Shown piece after piece: positions 23,058-34,280 of a stretch of 64,000 bases of DNA. Below the pieces are notes generated by a model. That model saw only the letters and a program-made list of their open reading frames with translations. It searched no databases and had not been told where the DNA came from. The stretch covers positions 15,922,492-15,986,491 of the forward strand of contig CM041546.1 of NCBI GenBank assembly GCA_023238725.1, written 5' to 3'. Numbering within the stretch: the stretch's first letter is position 1; every line of letters starts with the position of its first letter. The translations under genes were made by a program, and so were the position numbers. The DNA is from Scortum barcoo (Eukaryota; Chordata; Actinopteri; Centrarchiformes; Terapontidae).

Positions 23058-25295
23058 TTAAGCTTTATCAGCCAACTGTTGTGCCCTCTCCTCTCTGTAG
23101 CCTTTGAGCAGCTGGTTGATGAGGCTCAGTTCGTTCTCTTTTTTCACAGGATAGAGAGGCGGGAAGGGGTTGCCTTTGTACTCCAGGACGGCCATCTTGG
23201 CTCTGTCCAGGTTCTGTCTGTTGGGGAGGCGCGCCATCCGCGTGTAGCCGTTTGACTGATTCTCAAACCGCGGAGCGAGGACCTTGAAGAGCTTCGGGAT
23301 AAGATCCTTTTCCTGAAGAGGAGAAGAAGACTCAAACTGAATGACTTCGCACTAACTGTTTAACATTCAGAGGGACACAGCTAATAACTTCACACAGTTG
23401 AGTGGAGTTTCAGTCACGTACCGTTAGCCAAAAGTTTGCCATTTTCATCGCCTTCTCGTCTGTGTCTCCCTTTTTGGCGTAGTCAACCAGCTGGGAGAAA
23501 CAAAACAAGAAAAAAAAATGTACAGTCAGAACCACAGCATGAAAAAGAGAAGTTAAAACCAGAATATGTTGCATGTTAGACCGTCTTTATCTAAAAATCT
23601 TGGTGAGTATTAATACGTAAAGTCAGAATTGATGGGATCAACGTTTTAGGGCAACATAAAGATTGAGCCGGCATGTGGAGGAGGTCTCAATGGTTCTGCA
23701 GGAACACTTAAGAAACAATCACCAGCAGTTCACAAAGGGCAGACATTTATAAAAACGACTGCTCACTAGCATGGCTGAACAATTCACAATGAGCACAATA
23801 ACACACCTGCATCTACCAAGACATGAAGCATCACGTGTTACAGAACTAGTAAGACTTTGTTTGGATAGTTCAGTGGCCGTATTGGTCTAACTAAAGTATA
23901 TGATGATGAAAATGAAAGGTTGTAAATGTTACAGTGACTCACTATACGGCCCTGTCCACAGATATCAGTGCCCTCATGCACGCAGAGTCCGTAAAGAGTT
24001 TTCTCACTTTAGTATGGAAGACGCTGTCCAGACAGACAGCGAGCTGAAACTCACTGTTCAACACCAGTGCTCGACCTAACTAATGCTCTTGTGGCTGAAT
24101 GGGAACAAATCCCAGCCTTTCCAGAAGAGTGGATGCTGTTACTACAGCATATTAAACTCCCCGGTGTTGTAATGGTATATCCAGCAACAGAGAAGGACTC
24201 TAATATTTGAGTGCATACTTCTGCCCATATTAAGTACGACTGGACAAGATTTGACTACGATGTTAATGTGGCCAGCATAATTAAATGAACACTGAGCTGT
24301 GTTACACACAGAAAGGCAGCTGTGTGCACATCCTGTTCAATACTGCGTTCAGATCAATAAAGGAAAAGTGGAGACTATCACAGTGTTCGACTACAGCTAG
24401 TCAACTTTTACTGGACTAAAAATAAGACGACATTTTAATACAGATTATATTCTGACCTCAGACCAAACAGATGTACAGCACAGCTCACAATAAGGGAAAT
24501 GTTGTACAAATGTTCTGTGGTGTCGTCATATTATACACACACCTGTTTATATATATACACACATACATACACACACACAAACACATATATATTTGTATAA
24601 CAAAATTCAGATGCGTTGTAAATATAGTGTATGTATAATAAATATTATATCAATATCAAGGATTGTTTTGTGATTTCAACGTTTTTGCAACTATTTTTAC
24701 TTTTGATTATGTATCTTCGCATCTCTTTTATGTATATATTTTATCTTGAGCCCATATGTGACCTAAAGTCTCCAAATCAATGTCTGAAATCAATACTATA
24801 TTGACAAATAGGACGCACCTCTTTTTATTGGATGTTGCTGTTTGTTCTGTTTTAAATCAATATTATTCATTAAAAGTTTGTAACATCATATTTACCATTG
24901 TGCTGGTTATTTCTGATATTGATTTGGAGACACTGGGTCACATGAAATGGAAGCTACTGAAAAAAAAAAAAAAAAACATTATTTTTTTAAAACACATTTA
25001 CCAACATTTAAACACCAACCCTAACCAGGATCTGAGTGAGTGTGTGTCAAACACCCACATTAACACAGAGCCGTGTTGTATGTGATCTCCATGCAGACTG
25101 TCACAAGATGAGCTCAGGTACCTTTTCAGCGTAGAAGCGGACTTCGTCTGCTCGGGCCTGTGTGGTTTCTATCCTCTCATGTCGGACCAGTCCTGTCAGG
25201 ATGTTTCTCAGCATGTTGATCCTGGACTCCGGACCCAGGCCCATCTTCCGGGCCACACGGCCGTGAGAGATCAGCGCTTGCAGCGTGAGGCGCAT
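23058..25295 (-). CDS. mrpl17: Mitochondrial large-subunit ribosomal protein L17 (bL17m)
   Basis: bL17m is a structural protein of the 39S mitochondrial ribosomal subunit, imported into the matrix. Three exons on the minus strand: 25122-25295, 23422-23490 and 23058-23312, all joined at phase 0. They give 165 residues (human about 175). The start is the ATG at 25295; the protein opens MRLTLQALISHGRVARKMGL. The L17 core follows: GPESRINMLRNILTGLVRHE, then the second exon (VDYAKKGDTDEKAMKMANFW) and IPKLFKVLAPRF. The third exon keeps NGYTRM, LDRAKMAVLEYKGNP and the C-terminal helix ending LADKA. Splice sites are canonical. Intron 1 (23491-25121) carries a Tc1-like relic. The gene converges with tmem145, and a trypsin pseudogene lies on its 5' side. 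It appears intact. Confidence 0.97.
23938..24260 (+). mobile_element. Tc1-like transposon relic in mrpl17 intron 1
   Basis: The piece starts CACTATACGGCC. It carries a decayed transposase 3' segment at about 24060-24140, with CTAATGCTCTTGTGGCTGAA then GGGAACAAATCCC and CCAGAAGAGTGGATGCTGTT. These match the 3' part of fish Tc1-like transposases as I remember them. It is broken and non-coding. Confidence 0.55.
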
Positions 25296-25551
25296 TTTGT
25301 CGGGTCAGTCCGCCAACAGTCAGAAAAAACTAAAAAACTAAACTGTCTCCAAAGCCCCTCTGTTTGGACTGTAAACGTGTTACCTGAATGTAGGAGCAGG
25401 TTCTGACGTTTGGTCGGTCAATGTGAAGTGTGCAGGGTTTGACATTGGCGGTGCGTTGTCAAATGGGTCCGAGTTGATCATGAAACCAGGAGCGACAGTT
25501 CCGCTTAACTCACTGCACCCAGACGGGATGAAAACCAAGAAACACAGCAAG

Positions 25552-25621
<70 letters not shown>

Positions 25622-25666
25622 TAGTATTAGTATTAGTATTAGTATTAGTATTTCTTCTTCTTCTTT
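25552..25666. repeat. Compound microsatellite (AAT)n(ATT)n(AGTATT)n(TTC)n
   Basis: About 18 AAT/ATA units pass directly into ATT units, then TAGTAT units, then TTC. The AAT and ATT arms are complementary and can fold on themselves. It lies 260 bp upstream of mrpl17. Confidence 0.92.
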
Positions 25667-25817
25667 TCTATATTATTTGTCTGTTATGAATGGGCTCAAA
25701 TGGTTCTTTCATCATGAAGGGTAAAAATTATACACCAGTTTTAAGTCATATTAGTTGTGTATTCATTCATTTCATTCAGCAGACAGATCAGTAGAGCAGA
25801 GGAGAGAGATACAGACT

Positions 25818-26417
25818 CAGTGGTGGAATGAAACAAAGTATATTTACTACTGTTCCTAAGAACTCATTTGAGGTAATTTACTTGAGTATTTCATTCTCAA
25901 GCCACTTTCTACTTTTTAGTGCACTGCATCTTTAGTTATTGTACAGACTGAGGTGAAAATGTATGAGCAGTGAAACAGTTAGCCAGTTAATCCACTGACA
26001 GAAATGTAATTGGCAACTATTTTGCATGTAAAAAAGATTTCATGGTTCTGACTTGCAAATGTAATGATTTTTTGCTTTTAATCATTTAAATGGATATTTT
26101 TTAATAATTTAGAATTTGGGGTTATTGAATGTAAAAAACATGAATTGTGAAGGGGTCAGTTTGGGCTCTGGGTAACTGTCAAAGTATTATATGACAGTAA
26201 TAATAGTCTAATAATATAATATATGATATATAAGAGTCACAGGGGCATTTTTCTACATTGAGTTCTTTACATTACATTACAGTACATTATCCTGATCCTT
26301 ATTCTTGCATGCATTTACTTAACATATTCAGCCCAGGATCTTTACTTGTAACAGAGTAGTTTTATAGAGTGGTATTAGTACACCGACTTGAGTAAAGGAT
26401 CTGATCTCTACCACTAG
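25818..26417 (+). mobile_element. MITE-like dispersed repeat with CAGTGGTGGAA end
   Basis: It begins CAGTGGTGGAATGAAAC and ends GATCTCTACCACTAG, so the ends are an imperfect inverted repeat. Inside are typical phrases (TTTACTTGAGTATTT; GAGTAAAGGATCTGA). It has no coding capacity. Similar copies lie at 33756-34280 and 59440-59735. Confidence 0.6.
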
Positions 26418-26474
26418 ACTAAAAACACATACTAAAAATGGTTTTATTTCAATCTCCATAACAACAGGCATAGT

Positions 26475-26480
26475 TTTATT
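26475..26480 (-). terminator. Poly(A) signal remnant of the trypsin pseudogene
   Basis: TTTATT on the + strand (AATAAA on minus) lies about 50 bp after the pseudogene stop codon. Confidence 0.5.
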
Positions 26481-26527
26481 GACACAGGGTTTTGCAGTGT
26501 ACAGACAGCTGTGGCAGATGTCAGGAC

Positions 26528-27638
26528 TTAGTAAGTGGCCATGGTGCTCTGCAGCCAGTCTGTGAAAATGCAGGTCTGACACGGGAGAGAGGGGAACATA
26601 AATAGAAAAGGCATATTGAAAACTTCACGTCAAATCTGGCTTCATGACTGTGTAATAAAGGAGAAATAAATGACTTTTTTCACCTTGGCATAGACGCCAG
26701 GGTGGTTCTTCTCTGCACACCCAAGAGTCGCCCTGAGAGTTGGGTGGGAAGCAAAGTATTTGAACGTACATGAAAGTGCTGAGGATACTAAGCAAGTCAT
26801 AAATACTTAGATGCACTTTGTAACAGCAGATATACACACCTGGCAGGAGTCCTTGCCGCCCTCCAGGTATCCAGTGCAGAACATGGCCTCAGTGATCATG
26901 CCGGGGTAGGAGTTGTCACAATCTTCCTTAGACAGGATGGGGATGTCCAGGCACAGGAGCCTGTTGCTGTCAGCAGCTGTGGAGACATGTCAAGGTCAAA
27001 TGACGGATGGACAAATATAGAGAAAATAACAGAGTCCCTGTGTAGAGCCAGTGTTTGATACTCACAGGAGCTCATGGTTACACCCCAGCCAGAGACTTTG
27101 CACATGGTGCCAGCGGGCGCACAGCTGATGGGCAGAGCCACAGGCTGCACCTACGGGCTGATGGTGGCGGGTTTGCTCAGCTTGGTCAGCATGATGTCAT
27201 TGTTAACCAGCCAGGACTCATAGTTTGGATGAGGGATCACGAGGGCAGCGGGAATGACCTGCTCATTGCCGTCCATGAACCAGCGGTTGTGATCGCCAAG
27301 GACAATGTCCATTTTCTTGAAAGAGAGGCAGCAGTAAGAGAGAGAGTGAGAAAAGTAAGTAAAGGGTGACTAGAAATGGACAAGTATTTTTTGTTGGTTT
27401 CTCATTTTGAAGGTCACATTTGAGGAGTACTCACGACTTGGGGCTGAGAATGAGGCGTGCACTCATACCCGCCGACAATCTTGTCATTCTCCGTGGCAAC
27501 TGAAAACACCCTTACATTTTAGTATGTCCGATTTACTCTTTTGTGTTTTGTCTATTTGATTGTTTGCTAATGCTTTCTGAATATAATCCATACTTATACA
27601 CAGCTTCCAGGAGCAGAGCAAAGACCAGAGACCCCCAT
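26528..27638 (-). pseudogene. Trypsin pseudogene A, four lesions
   Basis: An unprocessed trypsin copy that keeps the six-exon layout on the minus strand: signal exon from 27638, 27435-27499, 27066-27315, 26840-26976, 26684-26732, 26528-26575. Exon 2 is 65 nt where intact relatives have 151; the 86-nt loss removes catalytic His57. The exon with Asp102 (NDIML) has an in-frame TAG at 27151-27153 where relatives have a Tyr codon. Exon 5 is 49 nt instead of 102; a 53-nt loss after Gly-Asp-Ser shifts the frame and deletes the SWGYG pocket wall. One extra G follows the start codon and shifts the signal-peptide frame. Exon 4 (CLDIPILSKEDC) is still clean. Introns are present, so it arose by DNA duplication, not retroposition. 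Confidence 0.93.
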
Positions 27639-29272
27639 GACTGGTTGATGGTGAATGCAGAGATTTTCCTGGCCCCATGCTGGCTTTTTATTGACTGCTT
27701 TATCCTATTCCAAATGTTAAGACACACCCCTGGTACTGCTGTCCAATCAAAACCCGCTGAAGAGTGCTGCTGGGAAAACATAATAAACATATATATAATG
27801 ATATGTATGCAAACTTTACATGCTACCAATAAAGACTTAGTTTAATAGGATAACTTTAAAGGATTTTGTTCAGCACTGTCATAAAAAAATGTACTCTCCT
27901 CCTGTTTTCAGAAATCATTTTTGTTTGATTCTTAGGTGCTATGGCCTGGTTTGAGTTAAGCACAGTATGCCTCGTACAGCTTTTAATCGGCATCCTGACC
28001 TTGACTCTGCCCCAGATGCAGTGCCAGGTGGAGCTTCTCTCACAGATAGACACACCGACTGCAGACTCTGGCCTTCAAAACAGACTGCAGGTTAAGCTCT
28101 CCAATACAGAGTACTTCAAAATGTATATATAAACGATTTCTCTTCTCTGTTTACTTCGGTGCAATTCTGTTTTAGTGGCATAATAATGTTTCACGTCAAG
28201 AGAGCAATGCCGTCAACGTGCCAGCAGGAAGAACACATTAAAGAAAAAAGAAAATATTTAACACATCAGCTAATAAGATAATTCAAGCAAATACACGTAA
28301 AATACAGTTAAATAAAAAAATGGTGTTAAATGCAGGTTACATTCACACGGTCAGTCACATTCAGTGAGATCTAAATTTCCACAGTATTGAGACAAAATAT
28401 AGTATTTGCCACATTTCACAAGTTAAAGCTGTGGTAGTTTCCATTTAAAGTTTCCAGGATTCCTTGTTGACTTGTGTCTTGATGTCCAAACTGTAGTTAT
28501 TAAGTCTGTATTTTATCAGCTCTGTCTCTGCCTCACAAGTCTATTAGTCAGAGGATTTTCTGACACTTCATATTCTCTGACAATTATCAACCTAACTGCA
28601 GCACTTTTATTTAGCCTGTTGCATTTGTTGTCTATTTAAGTTCTCTGCAGGGGTGTTGTCTGTGGTTTTCTCAAAGCAGCGGGGTATTTTTGCAGGGCTG
28701 ATTATATGTGACAAGGGTTTGGGTATTGTTTAAAAATGAAAATGCATCATTAAACAAAATATATGAAAACAAAGTGAGTCAAAGTAAAGAAAGAAATGGC
28801 AGACGCATGAGCAGTGTGAACACTTAACCCCAGTTGCCCTCCAACATGTAATATCAAACTGTCATGAAGGAATCTGACATTTAAGTTCAGGGTCAGATTC
28901 AGATTCAGAGGTCTGTTCATGTGAGGTTTTTAAACTAATCTTAACTCTGACTGTGCTATTTTGGGCATTAGAGTCACAAACTGTATCTCTAAAGGGATGA
29001 ACCTGTATGCCAATTAAGTGAAAAAGAATCAGTTCTCTTTCTCAGATTGCCTTTTTGTGCAAGACTTAACTGTAGTGCTGAACAAATTCTTCCTGGTGTA
29101 AATGTTACATGCAGCAGCAACACATTTTATGGAACATTTTTGTAATTTCACCTGTTCGACTTTATTGACTCAGATAGAAAATGGCTGCACATTGTTCAAA
29201 CTTTACAACATTATTGGAGATAGAATGAAAGAAGAAAGGCAGCAGAGTAAGATGGTAGTTGCAGGATCAGAC
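27639..29272. other. Intergenic space, pseudogene A to trypsin B
   Basis: AT-rich sequence with no recognisable gene. The only element I can name is the trypsin B poly(A) signal (TTTATT, 29161-29166) at its right end. Confidence 0.55.
29161..29166 (-). terminator. Trypsin B poly(A) signal
   Basis: AATAAA on the minus strand, about 107 bp after the trypsin B stop codon. Confidence 0.75.
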
Positions 29273-30518
29273 TTAATAGCTGGCCATGGTGCTCTCCAGC
29301 CAATCGTTGAAGATGCAGACCTGTGAATGGAGGGAGGACAAAGTTTGCTGTCTGGGCATGCACAGTGTCAAATTATATGATGTTGTTTATTATAAAGATA
29401 TCATTACCTTGACGTAGACAGTGGGGTGGTTTATCTCAGCACATCCGTAGCCCCAGGACACAACACCCTGCAGCTCACCGTTGCACACGACGGGGCCACC
29501 AGAGTCACCCTGAGAACAGAGAGCGTGGAGTGTGAAATGACTTAGAAAAAGTTCAATTAAACTCAACGAGCCTTACCAGGAATTTTGTATGCTTATTGCT
29601 ACATCCCTCCCTGAACATTGAATTACATACCTGGCAAGAGTCCTTGCCGCCCTCCAGGTATCCAGCGCAGAACATGGCATCAGTGATCATGCCGGGGTAG
29701 GAGTTGTCACAGTCCTTGGAAGACAGGATGGGGATGTCCAGGCACTGCAGCTTGTTCATGTCAGCAGCTGTAATGTGTAAAACAAAGTGTGAGTTACAAA
29801 AAGTTTAAAATAACATAAAGTAATACAGATTACAGATGTTGCTGTAATTTTTCAAACATTTGAAAATGCTGATGTTACTCACTGGAGCTCAAGGTGTAGC
29901 CCCAGCCAGAGACTTTGCACATGGTGCCAGCGGGGGCACAGCTGGTGGGCAGAGCCACAGTCCGTACGTACTGGTTGAGGGTGGCGGGCTTGCTCAGCTT
30001 GATCAGCATGATGTCATTGTCGAGGTTGTAGGAGTTGTACTCTGGGTGGGGGATGACACGGGAGGAGCTGATGAACTGCTCGGTTCCCTCGTTGACCTGG
30101 ATGTTGTGCTCTCCGAGACGCACCTCAATACGGCTGGAGAGGAAAGAAAGGATTGGTGGCAGCTGAGTTTCACGAAGCCTGCTCAAAGCAAATTCATTGT
30201 CCCTATAATATCAAGTGGTGACATACGACTTGTAGCAGTGAGCAGCAGACACAACCCAGTTCTCGTTGACCAGAGAGCCACCGCAGAAGTGGTAGCCAGC
30301 GTTCAGAGACACCTGATAGGGCTGAGAATAAGGCGTGCACTCATAGCCTCCGACGATCTTGTCGTCCTCCGTGGCAACTGAAAAGACACAGGAAGTGAAA
30401 TAGTCAGCAACAGAGTGAACGTTTTTTAAAATTCAGCGTTTAGAAGTAGTGAATTTCAGAAGAAAGACATATGCTTACAAGCAGCTCCGATGAGCAGAAC
30501 AAAAACCAGAGACCTCAT
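29273..30518 (-). CDS. Trypsin B (S1 serine protease, altered S1 pocket)
   Basis: A secreted digestive-type proenzyme of 242 residues in six exons: 30479-30518, 30227-30377, 29883-30133, 29631-29767, 29408-29509, 29273-29320. The start is the ATG at 30518, 42 bp from a TATA box. Order: signal peptide MRSLVFVLLIGAA, acidic activation peptide ATEDDK, mature N-terminus IVGGYEC. The triad is His57 (SAAHCY), Asp102 (NDIML) and Ser195 (GDSGGP). Asp189 (KDSCQ) marks Lys/Arg cleavage. Oddity: the loop that reads NHPGVYAK in C and D reads NHPTVYVK here, which puts Thr at pocket position 226. Activity may therefore be weak or shifted. Exons 2 to mid-5 and their introns are near-identical to trypsin D. 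Divergent from trypsin C. Identity as trypsin is firm; function is inferred. Confidence 0.94.
29447..30377 (-). repeat. Arm 1 of an inverted near-identical tract (trypsin B/D)
   Basis: From the first base of exon 2 to mid-exon 5, trypsin B matches trypsin D (35717-36632, opposite strand), including introns 2, 3 and 4. Intron 2 is 93 bp in both genes with two mismatches. Intron 1 and the last intron do not align. Confidence 0.85.
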
Positions 30519-30559
30519 GATTGCTGAGTGATCCGATTGATGAAAAACTTGTGTCCTGG

Positions 30560-30565
30560 TTTATA
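30560..30565 (-). promoter_or_regulatory. TATA box of trypsin B
   Basis: TATAAA on the minus strand, 42 bp upstream of the ATG. The leader GGATCACTCAGCAATC resembles those of trypsins C and D just before their ATGs. Confidence 0.75.
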
Positions 30566-32040
30566 TGGGATTGTTGCTCTTCTCTTTCCTTGCTGAACAC
30601 ACCCAAAAGGTTATTTCAGGATCCTGGAAAAAGGGAAATGGAAAAATGATTCTCAGTGTTACGAAAGTTGGAAAATCTATTTTGTTGGCTTCAGGGTCGT
30701 TACTGGGTGAAGTTGTTTTATTGGTGCATCTTTTAAGAAGTATGTTAAATGCTATTTAATTCTTTTTTTTGTATGAAAAAGCATATTTGATACGACATGG
30801 ATTGATTGATCTCTGTGTGTGCATAATGGCTGCATGGCCTTTAAGTTACTTCACAACTAAAGAATAGAAAATATCTTGATTTTTCTGCATTAGTTAGTTA
30901 ACATGACTCTAAACTAAATATTCCATGTAACATTTCTGCAAGGCACACTTCAGAAATGGGATTGTATCTATATTGAGCACAGGATGTATTTTGTAATCAT
31001 TAACCTTGACATGGATGAATTTTGTGCTGTGAAGGCACGTTGCAGCTCTGCAGATGGCCTGGTTCACAACCACAGTTGTTGAATGTGGCTTTCACAGGAA
31101 AAACAGCCCACGTGTCTTTAGATGGAACACCCTCAAACATGTTGATTCAGAGAGGTGACAAGAGACACACAAGAAACAAGATCTAAATGGGACAATTATT
31201 GTATGAAATCACCAGGAAGGACACAAGTAAATAGGACTGTGCATCATTACTGATTTTTTTTGTCTTAAATGTAATCTGATTATGTTTTTGATAACACAGC
31301 TACAGTGATAAAGGATGTAAGAATTAACATCAATGCAAAAACTCGCACAATCGCGCAACCCGTGTTTAAAACAGCACATACCTGCTATTGCTTAAGTGGT
31401 CAACTTGAGGAACATTAGCCTTTTTAGATTTTACACTAGAGCTGCTGCACACGATAGATAGTAAAGAATCACATTGATATCAGTTGGAAGATGCCTGATT
31501 CCTCAACAATCATTATTTAAAATTCACACAAATTGAGAAGGATTTAGAGTAAAATATACAGTATTTCCTTAGTAAATGATGGGGGCTTTAATGGATTTTT
31601 TTCCTGCTTCAATTGTATTTTTAGCTGCACAACAGTCAAATAGCAATTAGATTTTCAAAAAGCAATTAGAAAATGCAATAGGCTACAGTATTATTTTCCA
31701 GCGCATTAATTAATCTGTGTTGAACAAGAAAATCGAGGCCTTTGAATGATTACATTACTGTTACTCTAAGATATACACCCATTATGTGCTAGTCATTATG
31801 TTAGGCTTGTTGTAAGTAGAGTTTCATGACTCTTTTACTACTGATGAGCGACTCTGTCTTGAGTAAAGGCATTATGTGAATAATCCAGCTGTTTCAGATG
31901 CATCGGGTTGAATATTATTTGATCATTGGCCCGTACCAATGGGCCAATCACCTGAAATGAACCACCTGCATCTGGTGGTCAGTACCTCACTTTCAAGTAC
32001 CTTGTTTTGATTGGCAATGACTGAACAAATCAGGCAGCAT
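30566..32040. other. Shared upstream region of divergent trypsins B and C
   Basis: About 1.5 kb separates the two TATA boxes. Near the C side are two CACCTG E-boxes (31949-31954 and 31963-31968). The second lies inside the inverted repeat ACCACC-TGCATCT-GGTGGT. CACCTG is the E-box half of pancreatic PTF1 sites, so an acinar enhancer is plausible. No gene is seen. Confidence 0.45.
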
Positions 32041-32048
32041 GGGGTGGA

Positions 32049-32055
32049 TATAAAA
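32049..32055 (+). promoter_or_regulatory. TATA box of trypsin C
   Basis: TATAAAA, 41 bp upstream of the trypsin C start codon. Confidence 0.75.
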
Positions 32056-32095
32056 CGGGGATTGAGACGAACCGACAGGATCACAGACTGCAGCC

Positions 32096-33348
32096 ATGAG
32101 GTCTCTGGTTTTCGTTCTGCTCCTTGGAGCTGCTTGTGAGTGCGGTACACTTCTTGTAGAGCTGTTTGCACTTTTGTATATTTATTATACTGCAGCAAAC
32201 TCATTTCTGTCTGTCTTTCATCTGTTTTTTTAGTTGCCACGGAGGATGACAAGATTGTCGGCGGGTATGAGTGCACGCCTTATTCTCAGCCCCATCAGGT
32301 GTCTCTGAACGCTGGCTACCACTTCTGCGGAGGCTCTCTGGTCAACGAGAACTGGGTTGTGTCTGCTGCTCACTGCTACAAGTCGTAAGCACACTCTAGA
32401 TATTTCTAAGCCTATTCCTATTCTGAGGGAATAAACATACAAAGCATTTGTCTTTTTTTTAAACTTCTCTCTCTCCTCCAGTCGTATTGAGGTGCGAATG
32501 GGTGAGCACCACATTGGATACAATGAGGGCACGGAGCAGTTTGTCAGCTCCTCCAATGTCATCCGTAACCCCAACTACGACAGTTGGACACTGGCGAATG
32601 ACATCATGCTGATCAAGCTGAGCACGCCCGCCACCTTCAACCAGTATGTGCAGCCTGTGGCTCTGCCCACCAGCTGTGCCCCCGCTGGCACCATGTGCAA
32701 TGTCTCTGGCTGGGGCAACACCATGAGCTCCAGTGAGTAGATCATTCCGGACAAACTTAGATTTCTGTCTGAATGCACATTAGAAAAAAAAGGAAAGAAA
32801 AACTGGCCTACAATATCTAACAATCCACCCCTGCCTCACGCTCCCCTTTTGTTTTCTTGCTGCAGATGCTGACAGCAACAGGCTGCAGTGTCTGAGCATC
32901 CCCATCCTGTCTGTTAATGACTGCGAGAATTCCTACCCTGGAATGATCGACGACACCATGTTCTGCGCTGGATACCTGGAGGGAGGCAAGGACTCCTGCC
33001 AGGTGTGCACCTTGGATTTTCTATCACTATGTTTTCAAATTTTACTGCATGTTTTATTACCATGACACCCCATAACTGAATACACTATAAAGGGTTATGA
33101 GAGTACAATGATTCCCTCTCTCTTAGGGTGACTCTGGTGGCCCCGTCGTGTGCAACGGTGAGCTGCAGGGTGTCGTGTCCTGGGGCTACGGATGTGCTGA
33201 GAAGAACCACCCCGGTGTCTACGCCAAGGTAATTAGAACTATTACCCTCCTCCATGTAGTTACACTGCAACAAACTGACTAACTATCTTTCCCTTTTCAG
33301 GTCTGCGTGCAGACTAAGTGGCTGTATGAAACGATGGCTAGGTATTAA
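32096..33348 (+). CDS. Trypsin C (intact S1 serine protease)
   Basis: A secreted proenzyme of 242 residues in six exons: 32096-32135, 32234-32384, 32482-32732, 32866-33002, 33127-33228, 33301-33348. All splice sites are GT-AG and phases match B and D. Signal peptide MRSLVFVLLLGAA is followed by activation peptide ATEDDK and IVGGYEC. His57 (SAAHCY), Asp102 (NDIML), Asp189 (KDSCQ), Ser195 (GDSGGP) and pocket glycines 216 and 226 (SWGYG; HPGVYAK) are all present, so it should be an active Lys/Arg-specific protease. The last exon encodes an unusual tail, VQTKWLYETMARY, where B and D have VCIFNDWL. Introns differ from those of B and D, so C is outside the B/D conversion tract. A poly(A) signal lies at 33445-33450. 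Confidence 0.96.
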
Positions 33349-33444
33349 CTCCACCATCCAGCCTCCATGTTGGAAAGACAAGCCAGCATTACTCACTGAC
33401 TCTTCAGTTCATTCTTTTTTTTGCTGAGTTTAATAAGTAAAACA

Positions 33445-33450
33445 AATAAA
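33445..33450 (+). terminator. Trypsin C poly(A) signal
   Basis: AATAAA about 97 bp after the stop codon. Confidence 0.8.
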
Positions 33451-33755
33451 GAGTTTGAAATCAACCATTGGCTCTTCTGTGCATTTATTGTTTTCCATTA
33501 ATATAACCTTATAAATGTGAGACTATCAGCCGTGGTTAAAAGTAGAAATTTCCATTTGGATAACCTTTAATGTCCACTGTGGACTGATAGAAAAAGAAAT
33601 GATTTTATTCCACATTATATCTGCTCTGTGAAACACCTTGCCTTTTTTAATATTTATTCATGCTGTGTTGTGCTGTTGGCACTAGTCTGTGCCATTAACT
33701 TTTTTACCATCATATCATCTATTACACTTACAAGATACTGACTTGTGTGTTTTCT

Positions 33756-34280
33756 ATCAGAGGTAATTATGTACATTTACTCTCTTATTTATACTATTAC
33801 TTCCACTACTTTTCAAAAGCTAACTTGTACTCCATAATTTTGTATTATTTACAGGTGTAGTCATTAGTTACTTTTATTTCATATAAAAAACAAATATAAT
33901 ACACCATCATAAATTATCAGGTGTTATAATAGATTCATTTATACTTTAGATTATTTTAGTCCAGGATGCATATCGACATGTTTTTTTTTTGGTTATTTGG
34001 CTGGTTATACCTACTCAAGTTAGAGTTGTGCAAAGCTATGCTGGACCCAAGTCAGTATCATCTTTCTGGAAGAAAAGCCCCTGTAATTTAACACTATGAA
34101 ATGAGCCGGTCTGTATTTTGAGCACTTTCTTATGGGTTAAGTACATTGTTCTGGTAATACTATTGGTCATTGTCAAGTAGAATTTTGAATGCAAGACTTT
34201 AAACTCATGACAGAAGATTTCTCAATTGATGTACTGTCACTTTTACTCAAGTAAAGGACCAGAGTACTTTCTCCAGCACT
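33756..34280 (+). mobile_element. Decayed MITE-like dispersed repeat
   Basis: It starts near AGAGGTAATTATGTACATTT and ends with TTTTACTCAAGTAAAGGACC then AGAGTACTTTCTCCAGCACTG. These are the same kind of phrases as the element at 25818-26417. It has no coding capacity. The rest of the space to trypsin D (34281-35338) is AT-rich with nothing recognised. Confidence 0.5.

Noticed and set aside
25552..25666. Regular repeat array as a CRISPR-like locus
   Set aside because: It is a simple trinucleotide microsatellite without spacers, in a vertebrate genome.
27055..27369. A + strand open frame across pseudogene A
   Set aside because: Antisense shadow of the exon carrying Asp102; it disappears once the trypsin exons are placed.
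29860..30381. A 173-codon open frame antisense to trypsin B
   Set aside because: It is the shadow of trypsin exons 2 and 3 and the intron between. An equal-length frame antisense to trypsin D (35713-36234) exists only because B and D are near-copies. No family features.
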